Assembly: GCA_050732995.1 (NCBI GenBank)
Contig: JBOHSA010000123.1
Location: 1-8,125, forward strand
Origin: JBOHSA01 sp050732995
GTDB lineage: Bacteria; Gemmatimonadota; Gemmatimonadetes; Gemmatimonadales; GWC2-71-9
DNA: 8,125 nucleotides
Reading direction: 5' to 3'
The translations under genes and the position numbers were made by a program. How positions within the stretch are numbered: the first letter of the stretch is position 1; each line of letters begins with the position of its first letter. Below are positions 1-5,922 of this stretch, piece by piece. The notes under the pieces were generated by a model. The model ran no database searches, was not told the origin of the DNA, and saw only the letters and a program-made list of their open reading frames with translations.

Positions 1-518
1 CGGTGGCGGCGCGGCGGCGGCCGCGCTGGCAGCGGCCGCTGACCGTGGCGGCGAGCGTCGTGCTCCTCGCCGCCAGCGCACTGTGGGTAGGACGCTCGGT
101 GCGGCGGCTCGAGTCGCTCGCCGCCGAGCGGGCGGTGCTCGCGGCCCGCGTGGCGGCCCTCGAGGACACGCTCTCGCTCGTGCGCAGCCCAGGCACGCGC
201 GTGATCCAGATCCCCGTGACCACGGGGGGACGGCTCGGCGCGATCACGATTTTCGCTGACAGCGCGACCCACCGCTGGCTCGTCGCCTGCCACAACCTGG
301 CGCCCAACGAGCCGGACCAGGCGTACCAACTGTGGTTCATCACCGAGACCGGGGCCCGCAGCGCGTCGGTGATGCCGATGGAGTCGGAAGCGCCGATGGT
401 GATGACGCTCGAGATGCCGGAGGGAGCGGGGCAGGTGATGGGAGCCGCGATGAGCATCGAGCCGCGCGCGGGCTCCACCGAGCCCCGCGGCCCCATGGTG
501 TTCCGCGTCCACCTCTAG
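1..518 (+). CDS. Anti-sigma factor, RskA-like C-terminal region (5' partial)
   Basis: This is the C-terminal part of a membrane anti-sigma factor, a protein that holds an ECF sigma factor inactive at the inner membrane. From the GTG at position 3 one can read 171 residues. A basic start is followed by one membrane segment (about residues 13-31), then a short charged coiled-coil stretch (about 34-60, rich in Leu, Glu, Ala and Arg). The extracytoplasmic domain contains the RskA-family signature YQLWFI near residue 108 and ends in a Pro-Arg-Gly-Pro-Met-Val beta strand, as in the anti-sigma-K C-terminal family. The N-terminal zinc-binding anti-sigma domain expected before the membrane segment is missing because the window starts here, so the GTG at 3 is probably internal and the true start lies upstream. 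The sigma partner would normally be just upstream and is not visible. The gene converges with greA, leaving 3 nt between the stops. Confidence 0.8.
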   Translation, partial: VAARRRPRWQRPLTVAASVVLLAASALWVGRSVRRLESLAAERAVLAARVAALEDTLSLVRSPGTRVIQIPVTTGGRLGAITIFADSATHRWLVACHNLAPNEPDQAYQLWFITETGARSASVMPMESEAPMVMTLEMPEGAGQVMGAAMSIEPRAGSTEPRGPMVFRVHL

Positions 519-521
519 GCG

Positions 522-1016
522 CTACCGCTCCGCCGCCAGGTCGTGCACGGTCGCGAGCGCGACGATCTTCAGCCGGCGCTTGCCCATCGGCAGGACGATC
601 TCGACCTTCTGGCCCACCTTGGTGCCAATCAGGGCCTTGCCCAGGGGTGAGGCCATCGAGACCGGGAACTCGCCGCCGTCCTCCGCGCCGCCTTCGATGA
701 ACTCGCCCAGCGTGAGCGCGTAGGTCTCCTTCCGCTTCGTCTCCTCGTCCTGCACCGTCACCCGGGAGCCGAACCCGACTCGGTCGCGCGGGATGTCCCG
801 CTCGGTGACGTTGGAGAGCTTCGACAGGCGCACGCGCAGGTGGGTGAGTCGGGCCTGCGCGAACTGCTGGCGCTCGAGCGCCGCCTTGTACTCGGAGTTC
901 TCGCGCAGGTCGCCGTGCGCCAGCGCCTTCTGGATCTCGTTCGGTAGCACGAAGGAGATCTCATGGTTCAGGCGCTCGACTTCCGCCTGCAGCTTGCCCT
1001 TGAGCTCACCCAGCAT
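522..1016 (-). CDS. greA: Transcription elongation factor GreA/GreB family
   Basis: Cytoplasmic factor that enters the secondary channel of RNA polymerase and stimulates cleavage of backtracked RNA. The 164 residues match the usual GreA length (about 158). The N-terminal part (1-78) is the antiparallel coiled coil. At its tip is the conserved GDLRENSEYKAA stretch (residues 35-46), where Asp36 and Glu39 correspond to the acidic residues that coordinate the second Mg2+ in the polymerase active site. The C-terminal FKBP-like domain (about 84-160) carries the typical SPLGKALIG motif near 123-131. The ATG at 1016-1014 is the chosen start because it opens directly into the family's N-terminal helix. 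No clear Shine-Dalgarno sequence precedes it (the upstream bases are AGTTTCCCCTCCGT). The gene is divergent from the Mrp-like gene across about 67 bp. The family call is firm; GreA is preferred over GreB on length and context but I cannot exclude a GreA paralogue. Confidence 0.93.
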   Translation of the reverse strand: MLGELKGKLQAEVERLNHEISFVLPNEIQKALAHGDLRENSEYKAALERQQFAQARLTHLRVRLSKLSNVTERDIPRDRVGFGSRVTVQDEETKRKETYALTLGEFIEGGAEDGGEFPVSMASPLGKALIGTKVGQKVEIVLPMGKRRLKIVALATVHDLAAER

Positions 1017-1083
1017 ACGGAGGGGAAACTAGACGGCGGTGAACCGGATGGCGAGAGACCTGGACCGGAGCCATCTTTGCAGT

Positions 1084-1866
1084 ATGCCCCTCAGGATCCG
1101 CACCTATCACGATCTGACCGACCCCGACCGCTCCGGGCTGGCCGAGCAGATCGGGGCCCAGCGCCGCCGGGTGACCGAGCGGCTGGCCGCGGTGCGGCGC
1201 GTGATCGCCGTGCTGAGCGGCAAGGGCGGGGTGGGCAAGAGCTATGTCACGGCGCACCTCGCGCGCGCGCTGGCCCGCGCCGACCGGCCAACGGGCGTGC
1301 TCGACGCCGACCTCAACGGTCCGACGATCCCCCGCCTGCTCGGAGCGGACTGCTCTGTGCTCCCTGCTCCCTCGGATGCGGTGGAGCCGGTCGTCGGGGC
1401 GGACGGGGTGCGCTGCATCTCCATGGCCCACCTGCTTGAGGACGGCAAACCCCTCGCCTTCCGCGGCCCCGAGGCGGAAAGCTTCGTGTGGCGCGGGGCG
1501 CTGGAAGCCTCCGTCCTGCGGGAGCTGCTCGCGGATGTCGCCTGGGGAGTGCTGGACGTGCTGCTGCTCGATCTCCCGCCCGGGATCCAGCGTTTCCTGG
1601 AGCTGTGCGATCTGCTCCCCGCGCCGCCCGCCGTGCTCGCAGTCACGATTCCCACCAAGGAGTCGGAGGACGCCGTCCGCCGGGCGCTGCACGCCGTGCG
1701 AGATCGTGGGGCTTCCTGCCTCGGCGTGATCGAGAACATGACCGGCGGCCCGTTCGCGGGCGACGCGGGTGCGGCGCTGTCGCGAGAGTTCAACGTACCG
1801 ATCCTCGCCCGCATCCCCTGGCACCCGAGACCCGACACTTGGGATGAGCTGGTGGGACGGGTATGA
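1084..1866 (+). CDS. Mrp/NBP35-like P-loop ATPase lacking the CxxC motif
   Basis: 260-residue cytoplasmic ATPase of the Mrp/ApbC branch of the ParA/MinD superfamily, whose members carry or transfer Fe-S clusters. The deviant Walker A motif GKGGVGKS is at residues 46-53. Asp74/Asp76 and NGP (78-80) form the DADLNGP switch typical of Mrp. The Walker B region LLLDLPPG ends at Gly167. VIENM, the usual Mrp motif, ends at Met219. In classical Mrp the VxENM motif is followed by a CPxC pair that bridges the Fe-S cluster at the dimer interface. Here the following residues are TGGPFAGDAGAA, with no cysteine, so a classical cluster-bridging role is doubtful. The N-terminal DUF59/MIP18-like domain seen in many Mrp proteins is also absent. 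I chose the ATG at 1084; in-frame starts at 1039 (GTG) and 1048 (ATG) would add up to 15 residues, and no candidate has a strong ribosome site. Its stop overlaps the next start by 4 nt (ATGA), so the two are probably translationally coupled. Confidence 0.85.
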   Translation: MPLRIRTYHDLTDPDRSGLAEQIGAQRRRVTERLAAVRRVIAVLSGKGGVGKSYVTAHLARALARADRPTGVLDADLNGPTIPRLLGADCSVLPAPSDAVEPVVGADGVRCISMAHLLEDGKPLAFRGPEAESFVWRGALEASVLRELLADVAWGVLDVLLLDLPPGIQRFLELCDLLPAPPAVLAVTIPTKESEDAVRRALHAVRDRGASCLGVIENMTGGPFAGDAGAALSREFNVPILARIPWHPRPDTWDELVGRV

Positions 1867-2306
1867 AATTCCTCTGCGTCGACTGCGACCGTCAAATGGC
1901 GTTCGAGGAGCGCCGGCTCCCGGGAGACGGCACGCTGGCGGCGGCGTTCAAATGCCCCAAGTGCGGCCGCGTCGTGGCGATGCTGACGAATCCGATGGAA
2001 ACACAGCTCGTGGCGTCACTGGGCGTGAAGATCGGCGGCAGCTCGGTCGCGCCCCAGCCGCTCGAGACGATCCGCAGCATGGTGACGACGGGGCGGGAGG
2101 ACGCCTTCGCGGAGCGCGAGCCGGGAGCGGGGCGCGGTCCATCCTGGTCCGCGGACGCGCAAGCCCGCCTCGCCCGAGTTCCGACCTTCGTGCGGGGGAT
2201 GGTGAAGAAGATCTACGCCGACTACGCCACAGAGCGGGGGATCGCCGAAATCACTCCCGCAGTCATGGACACGGCGCGCGTGGCGCTCGGGCTCGAGGGG
2301 ATGTGA
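1863..2306 (+). CDS. Zinc-ribbon protein with C-terminal PCP_red-like domain
   Basis: 147-residue soluble protein. Two CxxC pairs near the N-terminus (Cys5/Cys8 and Cys31/Cys34, the second as CPKCG) look like a zinc ribbon or rubredoxin-like metal site. A hydrophilic, low-complexity middle (about 70-94) leads to a C-terminal PCP_red-like domain from Trp95 to the end: W-x3-A-x2-R, then RVPTFVRGMV, a helix rich in Lys/Tyr/Ala, then EITPAVM. PCP_red is the family of the C-terminal tail of light-independent protochlorophyllide reductase subunit B, where it lies next to the tetrapyrrole site. No catalytic domain is present, so I infer a binding or adaptor role rather than an enzyme. The start overlaps the Mrp-like gene by 4 nt and the end overlaps the ferredoxin start by 4 nt, placing it centrally in a three-gene unit. 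Its cysteines might stand in for those the Mrp-like partner lacks, but this is speculation. Confidence 0.8.
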   Translation: MKFLCVDCDRQMAFEERRLPGDGTLAAAFKCPKCGRVVAMLTNPMETQLVASLGVKIGGSSVAPQPLETIRSMVTTGREDAFAEREPGAGRGPSWSADAQARLARVPTFVRGMVKKIYADYATERGIAEITPAVMDTARVALGLEGM

Positions 2307-2548
2307 GCCAGTACGAGGAGCGGGTCGTCCACGGCCTGAAGATCCGTATCGACCGCGACCTGTGCGTTGGGTTCGCGGACTGCGTCGCCGCGGCCCCGGA
2401 GGCATTCCAGCTGGACGATGCCGGCACCGTGGTGTTCGTTCGCCCGGAGGCCGTGGCGCGCGAGCGGCTGATCACGGCGAGCGATTTGTGCCCGGTAGAC
2501 GCGATCACCGTGTGGGATGAAGAGGGAAGACAGGTCGTGCCCACGTAA
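2303..2548 (+). CDS. Small single-cluster ferredoxin, probably [3Fe-4S]-type
   Basis: 81-residue electron carrier. The frame is open far upstream, but translation most plausibly starts at the GTG at 2303, which overlaps the previous stop (GTGA) and gives a normal-length ferredoxin. Cluster ligands visible are Cys21, Cys27 and Cys63, in the order C-V-G-F-A-D-C, followed by CVAAAPEAF-like family sequence and a late CPVDAI motif. The position that would hold the second cysteine of a [4Fe-4S] site (C-x2-C-x2-C) is Phe24. This arrangement is known from the [3Fe-4S] ferredoxins that often serve cytochrome P450s and from related one-cluster ferredoxins. The protein probably donates electrons to a neighbouring redox enzyme; the radical SAM protein about 2 kb downstream is a candidate consumer, an inference from context. 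A purine-rich GAGGGG lies only 2 nt before the GTG, so reinitiation from the upstream stop is likely. Confidence 0.82.
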   Translation: MSQYEERVVHGLKIRIDRDLCVGFADCVAAAPEAFQLDDAGTVVFVRPEAVARERLITASDLCPVDAITVWDEEGRQVVPT

Positions 2549-2572
2549 ACGGCAAGACGGCAAGACGGCAAG
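2549..2572 (+). repeat. Tandem repeat, three copies of an 8-bp unit
   Basis: Immediately after the ferredoxin stop, the unit acggcaag occurs three times in perfect tandem, followed by a decayed start of a fourth copy (acg). The unit has no dyad symmetry. It lies upstream of the promoter and within the only sizeable intergenic gap on the + strand. It could be a slippage product or a phylum-specific spacer repeat; no function can be assigned from sequence. Confidence 0.9.
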
Positions 2573-2587
2573 ACGCCGAGCGGTTTC

Positions 2588-2616
2588 TTGACAGGCTGAC
2601 GAGCAGGCAACATTAT
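2588..2616 (+). promoter_or_regulatory. Predicted sigma70-type promoter for the USP/rSAM/oxidase group
   Basis: A perfect TTGACA -35 box (2588-2593) is followed by a 17-bp spacer and a -10 candidate CATTAT (2611-2616, four of six matches to TATAAT). Transcription would begin near 2623, leaving a leader of under 30 nt before the GTG at 2651. This region is noticeably less GC-rich than the surrounding genes. It would drive the universal-stress protein and, by overlap, the radical SAM, oxidase and cytochrome c genes independently of the Mrp-like group. Confidence 0.6.
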
Positions 2617-2640
2617 CGCCCCGCCTTTTTCTCGCCCTCG

Positions 2641-2645
2641 GGAGG
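2641..2645 (+). promoter_or_regulatory. Ribosome binding site deciding the start of the USP gene
   Basis: GGAGG ends 5 nt before the GTG at 2651, an ideal spacing. Two in-frame GTG codons exist (2645 and 2651). The first overlaps this Shine-Dalgarno sequence and is therefore unlikely to be used, so the protein most likely begins Met-Tyr-Arg-Glu-Ile-Phe. Confidence 0.7.
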
Positions 2646-2650
2646 TGCCG

Positions 2651-4630
2651 GTGTATCGTGAGATCTTCGTACCCGTCGACAACTCACAGCACTCCGATTG
2701 GGCGGTCGAGCGGGCGATCGAGCTGTGTCGCCAGGGGAACGGAGGCGGGCGCATCACCGGCAACCACGTGTATGCCGCCCGCCTCCACGACGTGCGCTTC
2801 CGCCAGCTCGAGACCGGCCTGCCCGCGCAGTTCCAGACCCCCGACGAGATCAAGAAGCAGCGCAAGATCCACGACAAGCTGATCGAGAAGGGTCTGCAGC
2901 TGATCGCCGACAGCTTTCTGGATCAGCTCGGGAAGCGGTGCGACGCGGCCGGGGTCGCGCTGACGCGCCAGCTGCTCGAAGGCATCAACTACGAAGAGAT
3001 CGTGAACGAGGTGAACCGGGGCGCGGGACGGCTCCCCGGGCTCATCGGCTTCGACCCCAACCGCGCCGCGGGCTACGACGGCGGCGCGCAGGGGCGGAGC
3101 GACGTCAAAGTCGGCGCGAACGGCCGCCTGGTCGCCGAGGACGAGGACGCCGCCGCCCGGCTGGTCGGCTCCTCGGGCCGCCGCTACGACCTGGTCGCCA
3201 TCGGGGCCCACGGCCTCGGCCGCCAGCCCTTGTCGCAGCTCGGCGGCGTCGTGGCGCGCGCGCTGCGCGGCATCGAAAAGGACATGCTCGTCGCGCGCGA
3301 CGACCGGCCGCTCGCGGGCGGGCGGTTCCTCGTGTGCGTGGACGGCTCGTCGTACAGCTACAAGGCGATGAAAACGGCGCTCGAGCTGGCGCAGGCGTTC
3401 GGCGGCTCGCTGTTCGTGTGCAGCGCCTTCGACGTGGAGTACCACCACGTCGTGTTCCACAACATCAAGGACGTGCTCTCGGCGCAGGCCTCCAAGGTGT
3501 TCAAGTTCGAGGAGCAGGAGGCGCTGCACAACAACATCATCGACAAGGGATTGCTGAAGCTGTGCCAGGCGAACCTCAAGCGCGCCGAAGTCATGGCCCG
3601 GGAATACCGGGACGTCCCCCTGAAGACCCAGATCCTCATCGGCAAGCCGTTCCAGGTGGTGCTGCAGTGGGCCGAGGAGATTCAGCCGTCGCTGCTGGTG
3701 CTGGCGCGCCACGGCGCGCACCGGATCGACGGCACGGACCTGGGCTCGCAGGCGGAGAACCTGGTACGCCTGGCGCCCTGCAACACGCTGCTCATCGGCA
3801 CGGTGGGCATCCGCCCCGAAGACATCCCCTGGATCGAGGAGGACGGCCAGGCGGGGCTGCCGTGGGCGCCCGAGGCCGAGGTGCGGATCCTCCGGGTCCC
3901 GCCGTTCGCGCAGGGGATCGCCCGGCGCGCGGTGGAGGAGTACGTGCTGGAGCAGGTCGGAGCGGACGGCGGCACGCCGACGGTCACGAACCGCTGGCTG
4001 GACGAGGCGATCGGGAAGCTGCTCCCCACCCACATGCAGCTCATCATGGGCATCGGCTCAGCCGAAGAGCTCGCGCTCGCCGAGGTCAAGGCGCAGGAGC
4101 AGCTGAAGGCGACGAAGGTGCAGGGGGCTGACGCCGACCCCGAGCCCTTGGCTCCCGACGTGGAGGTCAGATGTCCGGTGACCGGGGCGGTGAGCCGGCG
4201 CCCCCGCGTGGCCACCGACCCCATCGTGTGGACCGAGGAGGCCTGGCAGCGGCTGCAGTTCGTGCCGCTCATCGCCCGGCCGCTCGCGCGCAACACGGTC
4301 GAGCGCTTCGCCCGGAGCCACGCCATCTGGCGGGTCACGACGCGCGTGATGGACGAGAACAAGCAGGCGATGATCGCGGCCGACGAGTTCGACGCCGAGA
4401 CGATGATGGTGATGTTCACCGAGCTGCGCGCCAAGCAGATCCGCGCCGAGGCGGAAGGGACGGACGGGCTCTCCGCCGAGATGCGGGCGTTCATCGAGCA
4501 GGCGAAGGCGCAGGGTATCACGCGCTGCCCGATCCGCGATATCGAGGAGAACATGGATCAGTGTCCGGTGGACCTGAAGGCGGTCACCCCGGAGGAGGCG
4601 AAGCGGGCGGTGGAGAAGCTGTTGCCGTGA
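2651..4630 (+). CDS. Tandem universal-stress protein with two PCP_red-like segments
   Basis: Large soluble 659-residue protein. Domain 1 (about 1-215) opens with the UspA strand IFVPVDNS and carries an ATP-binding-like loop starting at Gly185 (G-x2-G-x9-G-G). It contains an unusual insertion of roughly 50 residues (about 120-175, Gly/Asp/Arg rich) before that loop. Domain 2 (about 224-375) begins RFLVCVDGSS and has the loop G355-x9-GS with the family's LAPCNTLLIG ending; the first Gly of the signature is Ala here. Two PCP_red-like segments follow: Trp405 to about 455 (RVPPFAQGIARRA) and Trp527 to about 573 (FVPLIARPLARNTVERFAR, very close to the protochlorophyllide reductase B tail). Isolated CP motifs occur before the second segment (CPVTGA) and at the C-terminus (CPIRD, CPVDLK). 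Simple UspA proteins are about 140 residues, so this is a strongly expanded architecture. I infer nucleotide-dependent sensing or scaffolding for a tetrapyrrole-related process; no catalytic activity is evident. The stop overlaps the radical SAM start by 4 nt. Confidence 0.87.
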   Translation: MYREIFVPVDNSQHSDWAVERAIELCRQGNGGGRITGNHVYAARLHDVRFRQLETGLPAQFQTPDEIKKQRKIHDKLIEKGLQLIADSFLDQLGKRCDAAGVALTRQLLEGINYEEIVNEVNRGAGRLPGLIGFDPNRAAGYDGGAQGRSDVKVGANGRLVAEDEDAAARLVGSSGRRYDLVAIGAHGLGRQPLSQLGGVVARALRGIEKDMLVARDDRPLAGGRFLVCVDGSSYSYKAMKTALELAQAFGGSLFVCSAFDVEYHHVVFHNIKDVLSAQASKVFKFEEQEALHNNIIDKGLLKLCQANLKRAEVMAREYRDVPLKTQILIGKPFQVVLQWAEEIQPSLLVLARHGAHRIDGTDLGSQAENLVRLAPCNTLLIGTVGIRPEDIPWIEEDGQAGLPWAPEAEVRILRVPPFAQGIARRAVEEYVLEQVGADGGTPTVTNRWLDEAIGKLLPTHMQLIMGIGSAEELALAEVKAQEQLKATKVQGADADPEPLAPDVEVRCPVTGAVSRRPRVATDPIVWTEEAWQRLQFVPLIARPLARNTVERFARSHAIWRVTTRVMDENKQAMIAADEFDAETMMVMFTELRAKQIRAEAEGTDGLSAEMRAFIEQAKAQGITRCPIRDIEENMDQCPVDLKAVTPEEAKRAVEKLLP

Positions 4631-5904
4631 ACTACGTTCCCCACGTCGTCGCCTGGAACCTGACGCGGCGCTGCAACCTCGAGTGCGCCCACTGCTACAT
4701 CTCGGCGGGCCCGCTGGAGACCGCCGCGGCGGAGCTCGATACCGCGACCTGCCGCCGGATCATCGACGAGATCCTCGCGGTGAACCCGGCGCCGATGCTG
4801 ATCCTGTCGGGCGGGGAGCCGCTGGTCCGGGAGGATCTGTGCGAGCTCGCGGCGCACGCCGCCCGGGGTGGCGCGACGGTGGTCGTGGGCACGAATGGCA
4901 CCCTGCTCACTGACGAGCGCATTGCGGCCCTGAAGGCGGCGGGGGTGCGCGGCGTGGCGGTGAGCGTCGATTCGCTGCGCCCCTCCTACCACGACAACTT
5001 CCGCCGCGGCCGGGGATCGCTCAGCGACACCACGGCAGCGCTCGTCCGGCTGCGGGAGCAACGACTCGATTTCATCATCCAGACGACCGTCACCAAGGGG
5101 AACCGCGCCGAGCTGGAGCAGCTGGTGGACTGGGCGGCGGTGGAGGGCGCGGTGGCGTTCAACTGCTACTTCCTGGTCCCGACGGGGCGCGGGGCCGCGC
5201 TGGGCGACCTGGCGCCGGCCGACTACGAGGTCGTGCTCGCCGCGCTGGCCCGCTGGCAGCGCGTCTACCGCGGCCGGATGATGGTGCGGGCGAAATGCGC
5301 CCCGCACTTCATGCGGCACGTGCATCAGACCGACCCCGAGTCGCCGGTCCTGAACTACGAAACGCGCTGCCCCTGCGGCACGCAGTATTGCCGGATCACG
5401 CCCGACGGGAAGCTCACCCCCTGCCCCTACCTGCCGGAGGTGGCAGGCGACCTGCTGGCGCAGAGCTTCGGGGAGATCTGGCGGGAAGCGCCGCTGTTCC
5501 GGCGGCTGCGCGAGGGCGAGCTGGGGGGCAAGTGCGGCCGGTGCGAATACCGCAAGCTGTGCGGTGGCTGCCGCGCCCGGGCGTTCGCGCTCGAGGGCGA
5601 CGTGCTCGCGGCCGACCCCTCGTGCGCCTACGAGCCCTCGGGCAACGCGCTGGTGATCGAGCCGCTCCGCGCCGTGACCTACGGGGCCGACTTCGCTCCC
5701 GCGCTGGCCTGGAGCCCCGCCGCGCTGGCGCGCGTGGACCGGATCCCGTCGTTCGTCCGCGGCGTCGTAATGCAGCGGGTGGAGGCCTTCGCCCGCACGC
5801 GCGGCCTGCGCGAGGTGACCCCGGAGCTCTTGACCGAGATCCGCGGCGCCATGCCCATCGATTTCTCGAAACGGCGCCCGTTCTTCATCACGGACAACGG
5901 ATGA
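4627..5904 (+). CDS. Radical SAM/SPASM enzyme, NirJ/AhbD-like, with PCP_red-like C-terminus
   Basis: 425-residue radical SAM enzyme. The [4Fe-4S]-SAM motif is Cys16-x3-Cys20-x2-Cys23 followed by Tyr; GGEP (62-65) binds the SAM amino group and TNGTLL follows. The C-terminal half is a SPASM-type auxiliary-cluster region with Cys224, Cys248, Cys250, Cys255, Cys266, Cys303, Cys306, Cys312, Cys315 and Cys333. The CGRCEYRKLCGGCRARA block closely resembles the heme-biosynthesis enzymes NirJ (heme d1) and AhbC/AhbD (alternative heme b pathway), which alter propionate or acetate side chains of tetrapyrroles. A PCP_red-like domain is fused at Trp362 to about 408 (RIPSFVRGVV, then EVTPELL), and is not part of standard NirJ/AhbD. 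The GTG start is set by the GTGA overlap with the previous gene, with GGAG at 4612-4615 as ribosome site. The reaction is unknown; modification of a heme or a peptide for the adjacent oxidase is the leading guess, and peptide-modifying SPASM enzymes are the main alternative. Confidence 0.87.
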   Translation: MNYVPHVVAWNLTRRCNLECAHCYISAGPLETAAAELDTATCRRIIDEILAVNPAPMLILSGGEPLVREDLCELAAHAARGGATVVVGTNGTLLTDERIAALKAAGVRGVAVSVDSLRPSYHDNFRRGRGSLSDTTAALVRLREQRLDFIIQTTVTKGNRAELEQLVDWAAVEGAVAFNCYFLVPTGRGAALGDLAPADYEVVLAALARWQRVYRGRMMVRAKCAPHFMRHVHQTDPESPVLNYETRCPCGTQYCRITPDGKLTPCPYLPEVAGDLLAQSFGEIWREAPLFRRLREGELGGKCGRCEYRKLCGGCRARAFALEGDVLAADPSCAYEPSGNALVIEPLRAVTYGADFAPALAWSPAALARVDRIPSFVRGVVMQRVEAFARTRGLREVTPELLTEIRGAMPIDFSKRRPFFITDNG

Positions 5905-5922
5905 CGGAGACCGGATGACGGA
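5898..5922 (+). repeat. 11-bp direct repeat spanning the rSAM stop and oxidase start
   Basis: cggatgacgga occurs at 5898-5908 and again at 5912-5922. The first copy contains an ATG that overlaps the radical SAM stop and opens only a 5-codon frame ending at the TGA inside the second copy; the second copy contains the oxidase ATG. A small local duplication of the start region is the simplest explanation. The GGAG at 5906-5909, which serves as ribosome site for the oxidase, comes from the first copy and its following bases. Confidence 0.75.

Noticed and set aside
1769..2302. N-terminal extension of the ferredoxin
   Set aside because: The frame is open, but it overlaps the zinc-ribbon gene entirely and the translation is Arg/Gly-rich and featureless. 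The GTG at 2303 gives a normal-sized ferredoxin with the usual stop-start overlap.
2549..2580. CRISPR array
   Set aside because: Only three 8-bp units with no spacers between them; this is a simple tandem repeat.
2618..2632. Rho-independent terminator at the T5 run after the ferredoxin
   Set aside because: No stable inverted repeat precedes the T run, and it lies just downstream of the predicted start site near 2623 for the next gene.
2684..4033. Long open frame on the - strand opposite the universal-stress gene
   Set aside because: A shadow frame of GC-rich coding DNA. Its translation is a low-complexity mix of Arg, Ala, Val, Asp and Leu with no motif, while the + strand frame has clear UspA and PCP_red-like features.
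1863..5904. Chlorophyll or bacteriochlorophyll synthesis genes, suggested by PCP_red-like domains
   Set aside because: The NifD/NifK-like catalytic domain of subunits B and N and the BchL-type cysteine pattern are absent, so only the tail domain is shared.
5901..5918. Five-codon leader peptide before the oxidase
   Set aside because: It arises from the 11-bp direct repeat and has no attenuator structure or regulatory codon run.
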